64,000 bases of DNA from Delphinapterus leucas (Eukaryota > Chordata > Mammalia > Artiodactyla > Monodontidae): the NCBI RefSeq assembly GCF_002288925.2, contig NW_022098043.1, forward strand, positions 11,355,232 through 11,419,231, read 5' to 3'. A program made the position numbers and the translations under genes. The notes beneath the pieces are model-generated. The model had not been told where the DNA came from. It did not search any database and was given only the letters and a program-made list of their open reading frames with translations. Positions 1 to 11,600 of this stretch are shown here, in pieces (the first letter of the stretch is position 1; each line of letters starts with the position of its first letter).

Positions 1-3000
1 GGGACCCAGAGGTCCTGAGGGTGGTGCCCTGCCCACTTCTCACATCCTTGGGTCTTGAGCCCTCCTGATGCTTAGCTGTGTGCTGGAGGGTAGGAGCGCA
101 GAGCAGCGGGCTGGCCAGGGGGCAAGAGATGGCACAGCCTTTGGGAAATAGGAGCACATGCCCAGTCCTGACTTCAGTTCTGAGAGGAAAACGTCTGACA
201 AGCAAGATGGCGGTTGGTCGTGACACCCTCCTCCAGGAAGCTCCCCGCTGACTCCCGGGCTGGGTCAGGAGCCCTCTTCTTGCCCCCATAGCCCTGGAAT
301 CCACGGCATCAGCATCACAGGGTATGTCACCTTCTCTGTGCTCCCTTTGGACGGTCGGCACCTTGAGGGCCGTGCACTCTGACTCCTTCAGGGGTCCCAG
401 CATGGGCCGAGCACTCAGGGGTGCTTAAGGCTTATTGAATACATGTATGTGGGCAGCGGGTGTCTGAGCTGGGTTCAGAGCCCCTTCCTTCTGAGACTGC
501 CCCGAAGGTGGAGTGAAGGGGAAGGGAGAATTCCTAAGACTGAAAGATGCTTATCTCCAGAGGCTCTGGAGACCACCCACTTGGCCCTGGGATGTCTGAA
601 TCTTTATGCCAAGGTCTTGGTTGCATAATGTGACAATAAAATCACCACCACCAGGTACTAAATGTTGTTTGTCATTTCATCCACGTTGTTTACCTCCTTA
701 ACCCCTGTGACAACCTTCCAAACAGGTTCTATATATATCTTCCAGATCTTTCAAAGGAGGAAACAGAGGCTCAGAGAGAGGAAGTGAGCTCACACAGCAA
801 ATAAGAAGCAGAGCCTCTTTGAACCCAGACCCACCCGACCCAGGGCCTTTGCTCTAACAACCACCCTCTCCCAGCTCTGCAGCAGTTCCCAGCTCAGGAA
901 GCCCATGCATGTCCACCAGTCACCACGGTGCTCACAGCAGCCCTGCAAGGTGGGCAGATGGGGATGGGAAGCATGGGGCAGTGTCGTACCACGGTTCACT
1001 CAGACGGGCACTCAGGAGCAGCCCTTCCCAGCTCTGCATTCAGTGATGTCAGGCTGGTGCTGGAAATGAGCCATGCTGGGCGTATTTACACTACTGAAAC
1101 CAGCTGCCCCCCATCCCTGTCACCACCCGACGTCAGAGCTTGTTGTTAATCCTTCACCAGCACACCCCCGGATGAATGGGAGCCCACCGAGCCTCAGAGA
1201 GAAGTGAAGATACTGAGATGCTCACAGGCCCTCTCTGCTTCCCAGCCAGGCTTCAGCCCCTCTGCCTGGCTCCCCGGAGCCTCTGCCCTCCCTCTTTGCT
1301 CACATCCTGCCTGGGTGTGGGAATGATGCAGTTTCAGCAGCTGTGCCCCTGACCCTATTATCCCCTCCGGGGCGTGACAAGTGCCTGTGACTGGCCCTGC
1401 TGGGCCCCCGCCCCTCCCTCCTCCTGCCTGTGGACTGGGCGTGCTCCTGGCCCCCCAGGTAAATCTTGTGCCCAGCGGGCAGTGGGATGCCTCGAACCCG
1501 ACTTTGATATCCCTCAAGCTGTGACCCGCCAAAGAAGAGTGACACCAAATGGTGTCACATCCACCTTGCCTCAATGCCTGTCTACACCTGCCCCCCGCAG
1601 AGTGGGGTGAAGCAAGGCTTTGCGAAGGCAGGGGTGGACATGTGCTGGAAGGCTGTATTTCTCGGCTGAGGTAGTGGCTGGTGGCACTGGTCACTCAGGG
1701 CCCGGTGGCACCCTGGATTCAGCCCTACAGCCACTCGGGCTGCTGGGGGTGGTTTTGGGGTCCAAGCGTGCAGTCAGCGCACCTGGAGGTGAGGACATGT
1801 GGACGGGCTCGGGGAGGAGCACAGGGAAGGACACCCCCTTTTCCCAAACAGATGCCTCCCTCCTGGACACCCCCACCGAGTCTGCTGGTTTCCAGGAAAA
1901 GGCCGATGCAATCGCTGAGTCAACGGATTGAGGCTGGTATCACCCTGGCAGCTCTACGAGATGAACCTGTTGCTTCCAAGGCCCAGCAGGGCCTGCCCAG
2001 GATCCCCGGACCTGGCCAGGTTCCCGCTACCCACCCTGCACCATTGTTCCTACCTGGCAACCAGCCCTGCCTCTCTCGCTCTCCTTCTCTCCTGCCCCAA
2101 CCTCTAGCCCAAACATCACGTCATGCCCCAAACCAGCCTCTCTCCAACTTCCCAGATGCCAGACTTGCTCGCTCTGCAGTAGGAGGGGGTGTCAGGAGAC
2201 CTGGGTTTGAATTCCAGGACCACACCTACCGGCTCTGTAACCTTGGGCAAGTCCTTTTACCTCTCTGAGCCTCAGTTTCCTCACTGATGAGATGCAGGTT
2301 GTCACCCCACTGGACCTTACTGTTCAAAGGATAGAAGGGGCCCAGAGGGTGCCGTCGGGCAAGAGGTGTTCAGGGAATTAATGGCTTTTACAGACTCTCC
2401 TCCAGCATGACCTGTTTTCCCAGGGCCTGTGGGGGAGAAGGGAGCTGTGGAATCTTCTGCTCGCCCACCTCACATCCATCAGCATCAATCACCATGCTCA
2501 TCATAGAGCTCCATGGTTCACTGGTGAAATGGGTTCGAGCTTCCCACCTGAGTCTCCCACCTGAGCCGGCTCTGAGTTCCTGGCATTAGCAGAGCCTGAG
2601 GTGTGGGCAGGGAATGGACACGGCCAGAGGCCACCATCTGGGCGAGGTCAGGACTTGGAAGAATCCAGCCTGTCCAAGAGGAGAGCAGACAAGACTGCCT
2701 TGTGGGGGGATTCGGAGGGGAGGCCTGGTCCTCTCCGGGGCAGCTCCAGGTGATGGCCCCCGGCCAAGGAGCCCATGCTGTAGGCTTAGCGCCCATACCC
2801 TGGTTCTCGTGTAGCACGGCACCCCTGCTCCAGACAGCGTCTTCTTGTTTTTTTGGGGTTTGGGAGGAATTAGTGAAGTTGTTCTGTAATTAGCAGTGTG
2901 GTGGGCACCATCCAGGACTCGCAAGGGGGGCTGGGAAAGAAGGGGAGAGAGCCTGGGGACCAGGATTGCTCAACAAATGACCGGTGAAGCGGGAGGAGTG

Positions 3001-3529
3001 GGAAGGGAGTGGTGGATTGAACAGAGTGAATCTGAATGAATAAGTGAGTGAGTGAATTAATGAATAAGCTAATGTCTAAACAATATTAGCAAACACTTAC
3101 GTAGCTCTCGCTACATGCCTGGCGTTGTTCTAAGCCCTTTCCTTGTCTGTACTAACTCAGTCTTCACAAAAGTAAGCTGTCTTACTACCTCCATTTCATG
3201 GAGGCACAGAGAAGTTAAGTAACTTACCCCAAGTCTTACAGATGGTAAGTGACTGAGTTGGGATTGAACCCATACAGGCTGGCTCCAGAGTCTCCCGATA
3301 CCAAATGGGAGCACAGCCCCAGGACTAGGAGGAGAGTTCATAGCTGAGTGGTGGGAAGCTGGATTTTGCAGTCTGGACCTTGAGACTTCAGACTTCACAT
3401 TATTTCATAGGTCGTTCATTCATTCATTCCACATATCTGCTGGCCACTCACTCACTCACTCATCCATTCACTGAGTGCTAGCTCTGGGAAAAGGAGGGGT
3501 GAGAATTATGATTCTGTTCTGCCCTGGCA

Positions 3530-3720
3530 AAATGTGTCCTTCAGGGCTCAGCTCAGGTGCCACCTCCTCCAGGAAGCCTTCTCTGATTTCCTCTGCAGAG
3601 GCTCCTGGGCTTCCCTCAGTATTATCTTCCCCCTGCGCCTGCTTCCCCCTCTAGTAGGGCAGTGCTTTAGTCTCTGAATTCTTGGTATACCATTGGTGCT
3701 CAATAAAAGCTTGATGAAGC
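3530..3720 (+). mobile_element. L2 LINE 3' fragment
   Basis: GCTCAGGTGCCACCTCCTCC, AGGAAGCCTTCTCTGATTTC and the GTGCTCAATAAAAGCTTGAT end match the L2 3' region. A second, shorter L2 end is at about 4905-5030 (GAGGGCAGAGATAATC, GTGCCTGGAATATAGTTGGA). A third fragment, in intron 3, is at about 38000-38300 (CTTGACCTGGCATTAAAGGC). Confidence 0.75.
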
Positions 3721-4394
3721 AACTTGTTGCTGCTGGGCCTCCTCCTGAGTACTGCCAGCACCCTGCTCTCTGCTGCTTCCTCTCCTCACTCCAGCCAGGA
3801 TGCTCCAGTGTCTGGGCACACCCCCCAAAAGACTTTCCCATCCTGCTGGTGAGTGGAAACTCCCCAGGCACTGGTTCCAGCCAGGGGCCATGATCAGCAG
3901 GGGTGGGATTCACCCCTGCCTCGGGAGGGAGGGAACTGGGCCCGCCCTAGCTCAGCAACCAACAGCAGCCTCTTCCTTTGCTGGCTAAATGTTTGTTTTC
4001 AAATTCCTGAGGCCCGCATCACCTCTCACCCCTGTCCCCACTGGCCCCTGGCCTGGCTTTGCTTCCTTCCTCCCCTTACTTGACCAGGCTGGTTTGCCCT
4101 GGGGAGCTGGGCCAAGCCTGTCTCTCCTGCTGCCCACCAGCTAGGGCCCGAGCCTTGAACTGGCTGACTGGGGAACCCAGAGATTGGGGCATGAGACAGG
4201 GAGCTCAGGAGCCCTCCCCAGCTCCTCCGCAGAGAGTATGGAAAGGCCAAATCTTTTCGCTCTTCAGGGAATCACAGGCTGGTAGCCAGAACAAGTTACT
4301 GGGTTAGTCGGGTTGGGCAGGCCTAGGCCTGGCTGAGGAGGCCCAGCACAGGTCAGACCTAATTCAAACCCTCCCCAGCTGGGAGTCTTGAACA

Positions 4395-4575
4395 AGTAGT
4401 GTGGTGGGTCTCAAACTTGAACTCTTGTGCCTCAGAATCACCCAGGAACCTCGACAAAAATACAGACTCCTGGGCCCCATCCTCTGACTTTCTGATTCAG
4501 TGGATCTGAGGGAGAACCCGGGGATCTGAATTCGGAGCATGCTTCCCTGGTGATTCAGAGGCAGGAGGCCCACAC
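4395..4575 (+). mobile_element. MER5A-like DNA transposon remnant
   Basis: TCTCAAACTTGAACTC, CAGAATCACCCAGGAACC, AATACAGACTCCTGGGCCCC, TTCTGATTCAGTGGATCTGA and GGTGATTCAGAGGCAGGAGG follow the MER5A (hAT-Charlie) consensus. Ancient non-autonomous element shared by placental mammals. Similar remnants are seen at about 31925-31970 and 49110-49270 (with its copy at 57850-58010). Confidence 0.8.
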
Positions 4576-5398
4576 TGCTGACACACAGTGGTGAAAAGCT
4601 TGAAGAAGACAAAGCCAGGTTAGACAGACAACCATGGGTTCTAACCCCAGCTCTACCATTTACCTGTCCTACGACTGACCTTTGAGAACTGTACCTTCCA
4701 GTTCAGTGGGCACTAGCCACAGGTGGCTATTTACATTTAAATTAATTGAGATGAAATCAAATTCAAGCCAGTTCCTCGGGGGCATTGGCCACAATTCCAG
4801 TTCTCAGGAGCCCTGTGTGGCTTAGTGGCCACCATATGGCACAGAGCAGATATAGAACACTGCCATCCAGCCATCACTCCATCCACAGAAAGTTCTCTTG
4901 GACGGCACTGTTACAGAATGTCAGCTCCACGAGGGCAGAGATAATCATTTGCTTTGTTCCCTGGTGTCCAAGATATACAGCATAGTGCCTGGAATATAGT
5001 TGGAGATCCATAAATACTTTTTTAGTTGATTTTTTATTGTGTTAAAATATACCACATATGATGAAAAATTGACCATCTTACCCATCTTTATTCAGCTCTG
5101 TGGCATTAAGTATATTCACATCGCTGTGCAACCATCACCACTATTCGTCTGCAGAACTTTGTCATCATCCCAACTGAAACTCTGTCCCTATGAAACAGTA
5201 AATCGCTATCGATAAATATTTTTTTAATAAATGGGTGATCTTGGTCACCTCCCTGCTCTGAGCTTCAGCTTCCTTACCTGCAGAATGGGTGTCATACGAG
5301 TTCCCATCTTGCAAGTCTGTAAAGGTTAAATGAGATCTAGAGCGTGTGTTTAGCACAGACCCTGATGCAGACTAAGTGCTCATTAAATGTTCGCTTTT

Positions 5399-5610
5399 GG
5401 GGCTTCCCTGGTGGCGCAGTGGTTGAGAGTCCGCCTGCCGATGCAGTGGACGCGGGTTCGCGCCCCGGTCCGGGAGGATCCCACACGCCGCGGAGCGGCT
5501 GGGCCTGTGAGCCATGGCCGCTGAGCCTGCGCGTCTGGAGCCTGTGCTCCGCAACAGGAGAGGCCACAACAGTGAGAGGCCTGCGTACCGCAAAAAAAAA
5601 AAAAAAAAAA
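5399..5610 (+). mobile_element. CHR-type (tRNA-derived) SINE, full length with A-tail
   Basis: Begins GGGGCTTCCCTGGTGGCGCA and contains pol III box-B-like GGTTCGCGCC and the family's CATGGCCGCTGAGCCTGCGC segment. It ends in GCGTACCGC plus 19 A. It is flanked by an 11-bp direct repeat AAATGTTCGCT (left 5386-5394 region, right 5608-5618). This SINE type is characteristic of whales and dolphins. It is inserted into the 3' part of a MIR, which continues after it. Confidence 0.93.
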
Positions 5611-5618
5611 TGTTCGCT

Positions 5619-8600
5619 GTTACTGTGTTATTGCCCCATCGGGCAGTCTTGCCTGAGTATCCCACAACTCCCTGCTCTCTGAACTCTCCATTCAAGTAGA
5701 CAGAAACAGGGACCACTGTTGGTGTGAATGACATGGGTGTTTTTGTCTCCAGGGCGTGAGCCGCTGTTGCCTTTGTGTCCTCAGCCAGGCTAGCTACCCT
5801 GATGACCGTCACTTCCAGCTGCTTCACCAACAGCTGTCCTGGGACCCTGCAACACCCCCTGAAATGCGCGGGGAGTTGGAATAAACCCTTACAGACGATG
5901 TCAAAGTACAGATGGGAAGGCTGAGGCCCAAGGTCACATAGGAAGGCAGAGGCAGAGCCACGGCTCAGAGCAGGAATGCTGATCCTAATCTTTTCAAGAC
6001 ACTACCTGACTGGCACATGGGAGCCACTAACTGAATGAATGGATGGATGAATGAATGAATGCTGTCAGGTGGATGAGCCTTGTTCTGCAGCTGAAGAAAC
6101 AGGCTCAGGGAGGTTAAGTGAGGTGCTTGGTAAATGTTTATGGAATTGATCGCATAGTGTCAGAGGGCAGGGCATACTGGCCAGGCACCTTGAACCCTGC
6201 AGTACCTTTAATCGCTGCCCCCAAGGGACAGCCAGGACAGTCTGTTGATCTGGACAGGAAGTTATAATGGTGGAGTAGAAAGAGAAGCTATCTTCTTGGC
6301 ATCATGAAGGAAGGAAGGAATTTCTTTGGTTTTGGAGTCAGACAGGCTCAGATCTGTCACAGATCTTGAGACAAGGGAGCAGTCTTGCTGAGCTCTCAAA
6401 CTTTCTAAGCTTGGGGCCCTCCTGAGACATTATAAAAGCTGTGGCCTCCAGCCAGTGGTGAGCTGGTAAATGTTTACCAACTGGCCCTCTCAAAGGAGAA
6501 AATAAATGCTCTGGTTTGCCTCATTTGCTGATTGCTATGGTGTAGATGCTTCCACTCACGGTTATTTCAAGGTACCAATGAAAGCTGGCTCACAAAATTC
6601 ATGAAATGTTAACAACGCGCTCTCCCTGAGCCAGAGGAGCCACAGCTCCAGCACGTCAGGCCAGGCTCTTCCCCTTCCCGTGCCTCATCTTCCTCGGCTG
6701 TAAAGTGGAGGTGCTGATGGCTCCTACCTGCAGGGCTGTCGTGAGGATGAAATGGGTTGTTTCTACGCTCCAACCCAGAGGCTGGGAGATCAGCAAGTCT
6801 AGGGGGGGCACCGTGGAAGGTCCCACCTTCCAGCCCTGGCTGGGGCGTGTTGAGGGGGCCCAGAGGGCAGCCAGGAGCCTCAGCTGTGGGAGACCGGCAC
6901 CTCATCCCCTTCCCACCCCTGGACTCCTAGGCAGCCTATCCTTCCTTTCTGATTCCCGGCCCAAGGATTCCTGGGTTGCCCAGTGGAGGTGACCACGAAG
7001 CCCCCCGCCCTTCTGTTTGGGCCACTTCCGGAAGCGGGTGGAGCAAGGGGGTGGGCAGAGCAGCTCAGTGGTGACAACAGAGTTTGCCCAAACCTGGAAA
7101 GACAGGCTCATCTGCCCGAGTCTGGCTAATCCCCTCCTTTTACCCTGGCTTAATTCCTGTACCATGGGAGGGGGGAGGAATTCCCCTCTGCCACCCATGC
7201 AGCCCCTCCTATCCCTACCTGAGGGCTGGCAGGACCCTGGGCACCCAAGGGAGCCCTCCTTTGACAATGGGGTACCAGATCACGGTGCCATGCCCCACTC
7301 TGCATCTCTCCTCTTGGTTTTGGCATCTAAGGCGCCTGCATCCAGGGGCAGTGAGCCTGGCAGCTAAGGGGAGCTGATCATGTTGAGAAGGGTCCTTCTC
7401 ACTTTGGGAGGGAAGACTGCATTCCCGGCCAGGTGTTCTAAAAGATTCTTTGTAAAGAATAGGAGAACACAGCAAAATATTAGGGCAGAAAGGGACCTAA
7501 GGCAAAGACAAGCCTTCTGCTGCAAAGATGGGGAAACTGAGGCCAGGGAGGGGAAAGGTCATGTTCATAGTTGCACAAGGACTCAGAGGCTGAGCTGGGA
7601 CCTGGACCCGGTCCCTGGATGGACAGCCTCTTTTTTGCTACCTGGTGAGTGGTGGAAGGGGCTGGAAGGTAGTGGCGCAGGAACACGGCTGTGCTGGGGG
7701 GAAAGGGTGACCAGCCAAGGCCTACAATTTCCCTCTTGCTGGTGACCACCCTCCTACAAGCCCCAGGCCCTGAGAAGTGGAGTGAAGGTGAGTCTGGGGG
7801 TGGAACACTCCCCTTCCTGAGGTGTAGATGCTGCTGCCTGCGGGTGGGGACCTGGGTCTGCCCAGCTTTGCCCTTAATTCCCTGTGTGGCCTTGGGCAAT
7901 TCATGGTCCCTCCCCGCCCCCCACCCTTGACACCAGTCTCTCTGGCAGCAAAATTGGCGGTTCGGACCAGACCAGTGGTTGAAAACTTGTTTTAAGCTGC
8001 AGAATGATTGTCTAGGTGCCTGGTATAGAAAACAGACACAAGAGGGACAGAGCTGGGGAAGCTGGGGTTTGAAGAGGGGCCGACAGCAAGAGGGTGGAGG
8101 ATTGGGGTCCTGGAGCCTCAGCTACTCAGACACCAGGGGAGGGGACTCAGCCCTCCATGGCACCCCCTGGGGATTGCACCTGTAGGGAGGGGTGGGGTGC
8201 TGGGTCTTGGGCCACACCCCAAGGGAGGGAGTCTGGTACCACCCTCGACCCCTGAAAGAGATGGAGAAAGACAGAGAAGTCAAGAGATAGAAAGACAGAG
8301 ATAGACAGAGACAGAGACAGAGGCAGGGAGGCAGAGTGAAATAGAGCAAGACAGAGAAAAACAGAGAAAGGGAGGCCCCCAAAAGAGAAATATTCGAGAA
8401 CGAAATGGAGAGAGAAGGAGAGGGAGAGAGGGGGAGGGGGAGAAGAAGAGACACATGTTTCCACTCAAAGTTCTTTTTTGTTTAAAATTAAACCGACCCA
8501 ACAGTCTCTGCTGCTGACGGTTGGCTGGAGCCCAGGCCCTAGGCAGAGCGCACCCACGGGCCTCCTGGCCCCCTGCCTGGGAACTCAAGTCATAGCTGCC

Positions 8601-11600
8601 TGGGGCTCTGCTCTCAGCCACCTCTGACACAGAGCCTCGTCCCCTGGCACCGCTCAGGCCTGAGGGGCCCAGGAGGGACCCCAGAGCAGGCGGGGCCCCT
8701 GAGGCTTCTCCCAGATATCCCCCCAAGGGGGCTGCCCCTGCCAGAGCTTCGCGGTCATTCCGGGCTGGGAGCAACCAACCACCATGAGGCCTGAGTCCGA
8801 GGGCCAGGCGGGGCAGTGTGGCCAGGAGGAGGGACAGGTTCAGGCTCGGCATTAACTTGGGGCCTGGTCAGCAGGGGTCCCTGCAGCCCTGGGTCGAGGG
8901 CACCTGGCTGGGAGTGACCCGTGTGCCATGGGGACCATGGAGGGTATTATGCGAGGAAGAGCAGGCGGGGTGGGTCGGGGGCCTTGTCTCCCAGCACACC
9001 TGGCCAGGCTTGCTCAGAGCCCCTCCATCTCGCACGCACATATTTTGCACTCAGACCCCAAATTTTGGTCTGGCCTAAGCCCCAGGGACCCAGGCAGGAG
9101 TGAAGCTAGTCTGAGAGCAGCTAGCGTTTGTAGGGCACCTAAGGGGCCCCAGAAGCTGCCAAGCGCTGAATGCAGCATCTCATTTAATCCTCACACCCCA
9201 TGAGGTTGGAGCCATTATAACATCCGTCCACTTTACGGATCACGAAACCGAGGCTCAGAGGAGTTAACACGCTTACCCAAATCTTTTAATGAGTAAAATG
9301 TGGGATTTGAACCCGGATTTGCTCACCCACCACAGCCCCACACCCTGGGACAGTGGGGAGCTTCTGGGGTGTGGAGCCACCCCCTGGCATCCCAGGGCCC
9401 GTGGAGGGGGCACCCTCCACCCTCAGGCCCAGGCTCCTGTCCCTTCCGGAGCTGAGAGAGGCAGGTCTGAGAACAACTGATCCCTGGGGTTTTGTTCTTG
9501 GCACAAAGGCATCCGGACCCAGGCTTAGTGGTGAATGGCGAGGGGCCCGCAGCCCCTCCCGTGGGCAGGCCTGGCAGGCTCTGCTCCTGCCTGCTTCCCC
9601 ACAGCCTGGGAGCCCTCAGCTTCCTATTCAGAACCCTGGCTCAGCCACCGACAGGAGTATCAAAGGCAGGCAAATCTGGGGGGATTAAAGGAGGCAGTGA
9701 GAGGCTGGGGGTGCTGGGGAGGAGCTGGGGACACTCACATGGGACTCCGTACTATGTGCTGGGCACCCCCTGATCTCACGTAGTCCTCATGGCCAGCGGC
9801 AGTGTAGGTAACGATGGGAATTGGAAGGCCAGAGAGGGAAGGGACTTGCCCAAGTTCACACAGCAAGTCGGAGGCAGAGCCAGGCTTCAAATCCAGGTGA
9901 CCCAGCTCCCACGCAGGGCTTTTTTCATGAAACAAGTTTCCTCTGTGCTTAAGACACCCCTGTCCTGTGGCCTCTTCCAGAGACAGAGAAAAGGGCAAAG
10001 GCAGGCAGAGAGAGGACACACCAGCTGGCAGAAGGGAGGAGAGAGGGGCTCTCCTAGGGGAAGCTTCCCCTCCTGAGCGCCTGAGGGGGGCGCTGGGGAA
10101 CGAGGGCTGCAGTGCCGCCTGGACTGTGCCCAGTCTGGTAGAAGAGCCGAGGAGGGACAGGGGACCCCACGAGGCCGGAGTGCCAGGACGAGGGGAGATG
10201 AAAGCCCAGGGCTTCCCCACCCAGAGCCTCCTGTACCAGGTCTGCCCCCGGCCAGTGTGAGGAGTGGGGCCTGGGGGTCCTCACTGACCTGGGACTCAGA
10301 CTCACCTGGGAGAGAAGGGAGTGCGGGTCTCAACAGTGGGGGCTCTGGGTGGGTATAGAGGATGAGGGGAGCAGTTGGACCCTGAGGTTCTGCCCTGCCG
10401 TGTGACGTCAGGGAGGTGAAAATCCCTCTCTGGGCCTCATTCTCCTTCTAGGGCCCCAGAGCCAGAAGACCTCCTCATTCTGTCATGGCGATGTGGGCTT
10501 GATGCCTGAGGGCCCCCTTCACTGAATCCTCCGGTGAGGCAGGCTTGTGCTAAGGCCTGGACCTGCGTTCTTTCATCCAATCCTCACAGCAGTTGCACCA
10601 GAATCATTTTCCCCCCACTTGACAGATGAGGAAACTGAGGCTCAGAGAGGCCTTGTCCAAGGTCACACAGCTCATAAAGATTTCAGAGCCTCGCGACCTC
10701 ACTTTGGCCCCCGGTCTCAGATGCCAAGCTCTGGGCTGGGATCCCAGCAGGCTGGTCCCAGGGCCTGGGCAGTTGTAAGGCCCTGCGCCTCTGTCTGAGG
10801 CCCCCTCCTCCCTCCCGGTGCCAAGGTGGTAGAGCAAGGTGCTGACCTGCCCCCAGTTGCAGGCACCCCCAGGAATGCCGCTGCATTCCTGTGGTGCGGG
10901 TGTGGCGGCCCGCGGCTCTGTTTGCCCGAGGCCTGTGCTGGTTGTTAAGCAAGTCCCAGCTCCAGGCGCTGAGTCAGCAGGCCGCGCAGCCCTGTCACTC
11001 CCAGCAAACCCCCATCACCAGGAAGGTGGTGGCAGGAGGGGAGGAGGAAGCTCTGCTTCCCTTGCAGGGGGAGGGGGGTGGGGGGAGATGCCTTAGTGGC
11101 GGAAGTCGGGCTGAGTCCTGCGTGGGGAGCTAAGAGGCTCCCTGCAAAGGAGTTGGGTCAGTGGAGCTCAGGGCCCAGAGTGAGGACTTCAGACCCGAGT
11201 GGGGGCATCTAGGCTTTCAGTATCGCCTTCCATATGCCGGGCTCCACGCCGGCTGCTTTGCCAGGTCTCTTATCTCCTCTAATAAAAGTGACTCACTATG
11301 CTTATCCTCCATTTTTCATATGGGGAAACTGAGGGGCAGCCAGGTCCTTAGTGAGCAAAGGGCAGGGCCAGGCCTGTGACTCAGAGCCTTGCTCACTGTG
11401 CAGGGTGGTCGGGAGGGATCCCCTGTTCCCCCAGGCCTGGCCTCGTGCGCCTGGACCAGCCCCTCCCGCTCTGGGGCCTCAGTTTCCCCCGTCTCTGCTG
11501 GGATCAGCGAGGGTCTCTCCAAGCCCTGATGGGGAAGGGAAAGCGGGGGCCCGCCACGTCCTCCTCAGTGCTATTTGCTCTTGATTAGGGACAAGTCACT

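Larger units (their letters stand above)
1..5398. other. Intergenic, repeat-derived; no gene seen
   Basis: Holds MIR remnants at about 650-860 (reverse), 2190-2330 (forward), 3075-3300 (reverse) and 5225-5398 (forward, interrupted by the SINE). It also holds L2 ends at 3530-3720 and 4905-5030, MER5A at 4395-4575, and an old L1-like piece at about 5031-5215 (GGCATTAAGTATATTCACAT, GTGCAACCATCACCACTATT). Open frames here are short, overlap on both strands and match no protein I know. Confidence 0.7.

Noticed and set aside
8255..8464. Leucine/serine-rich reverse-strand frames resembling membrane proteins
   Set aside because: They are the translation of a GA-rich simple repeat and overlap each other in two frames.
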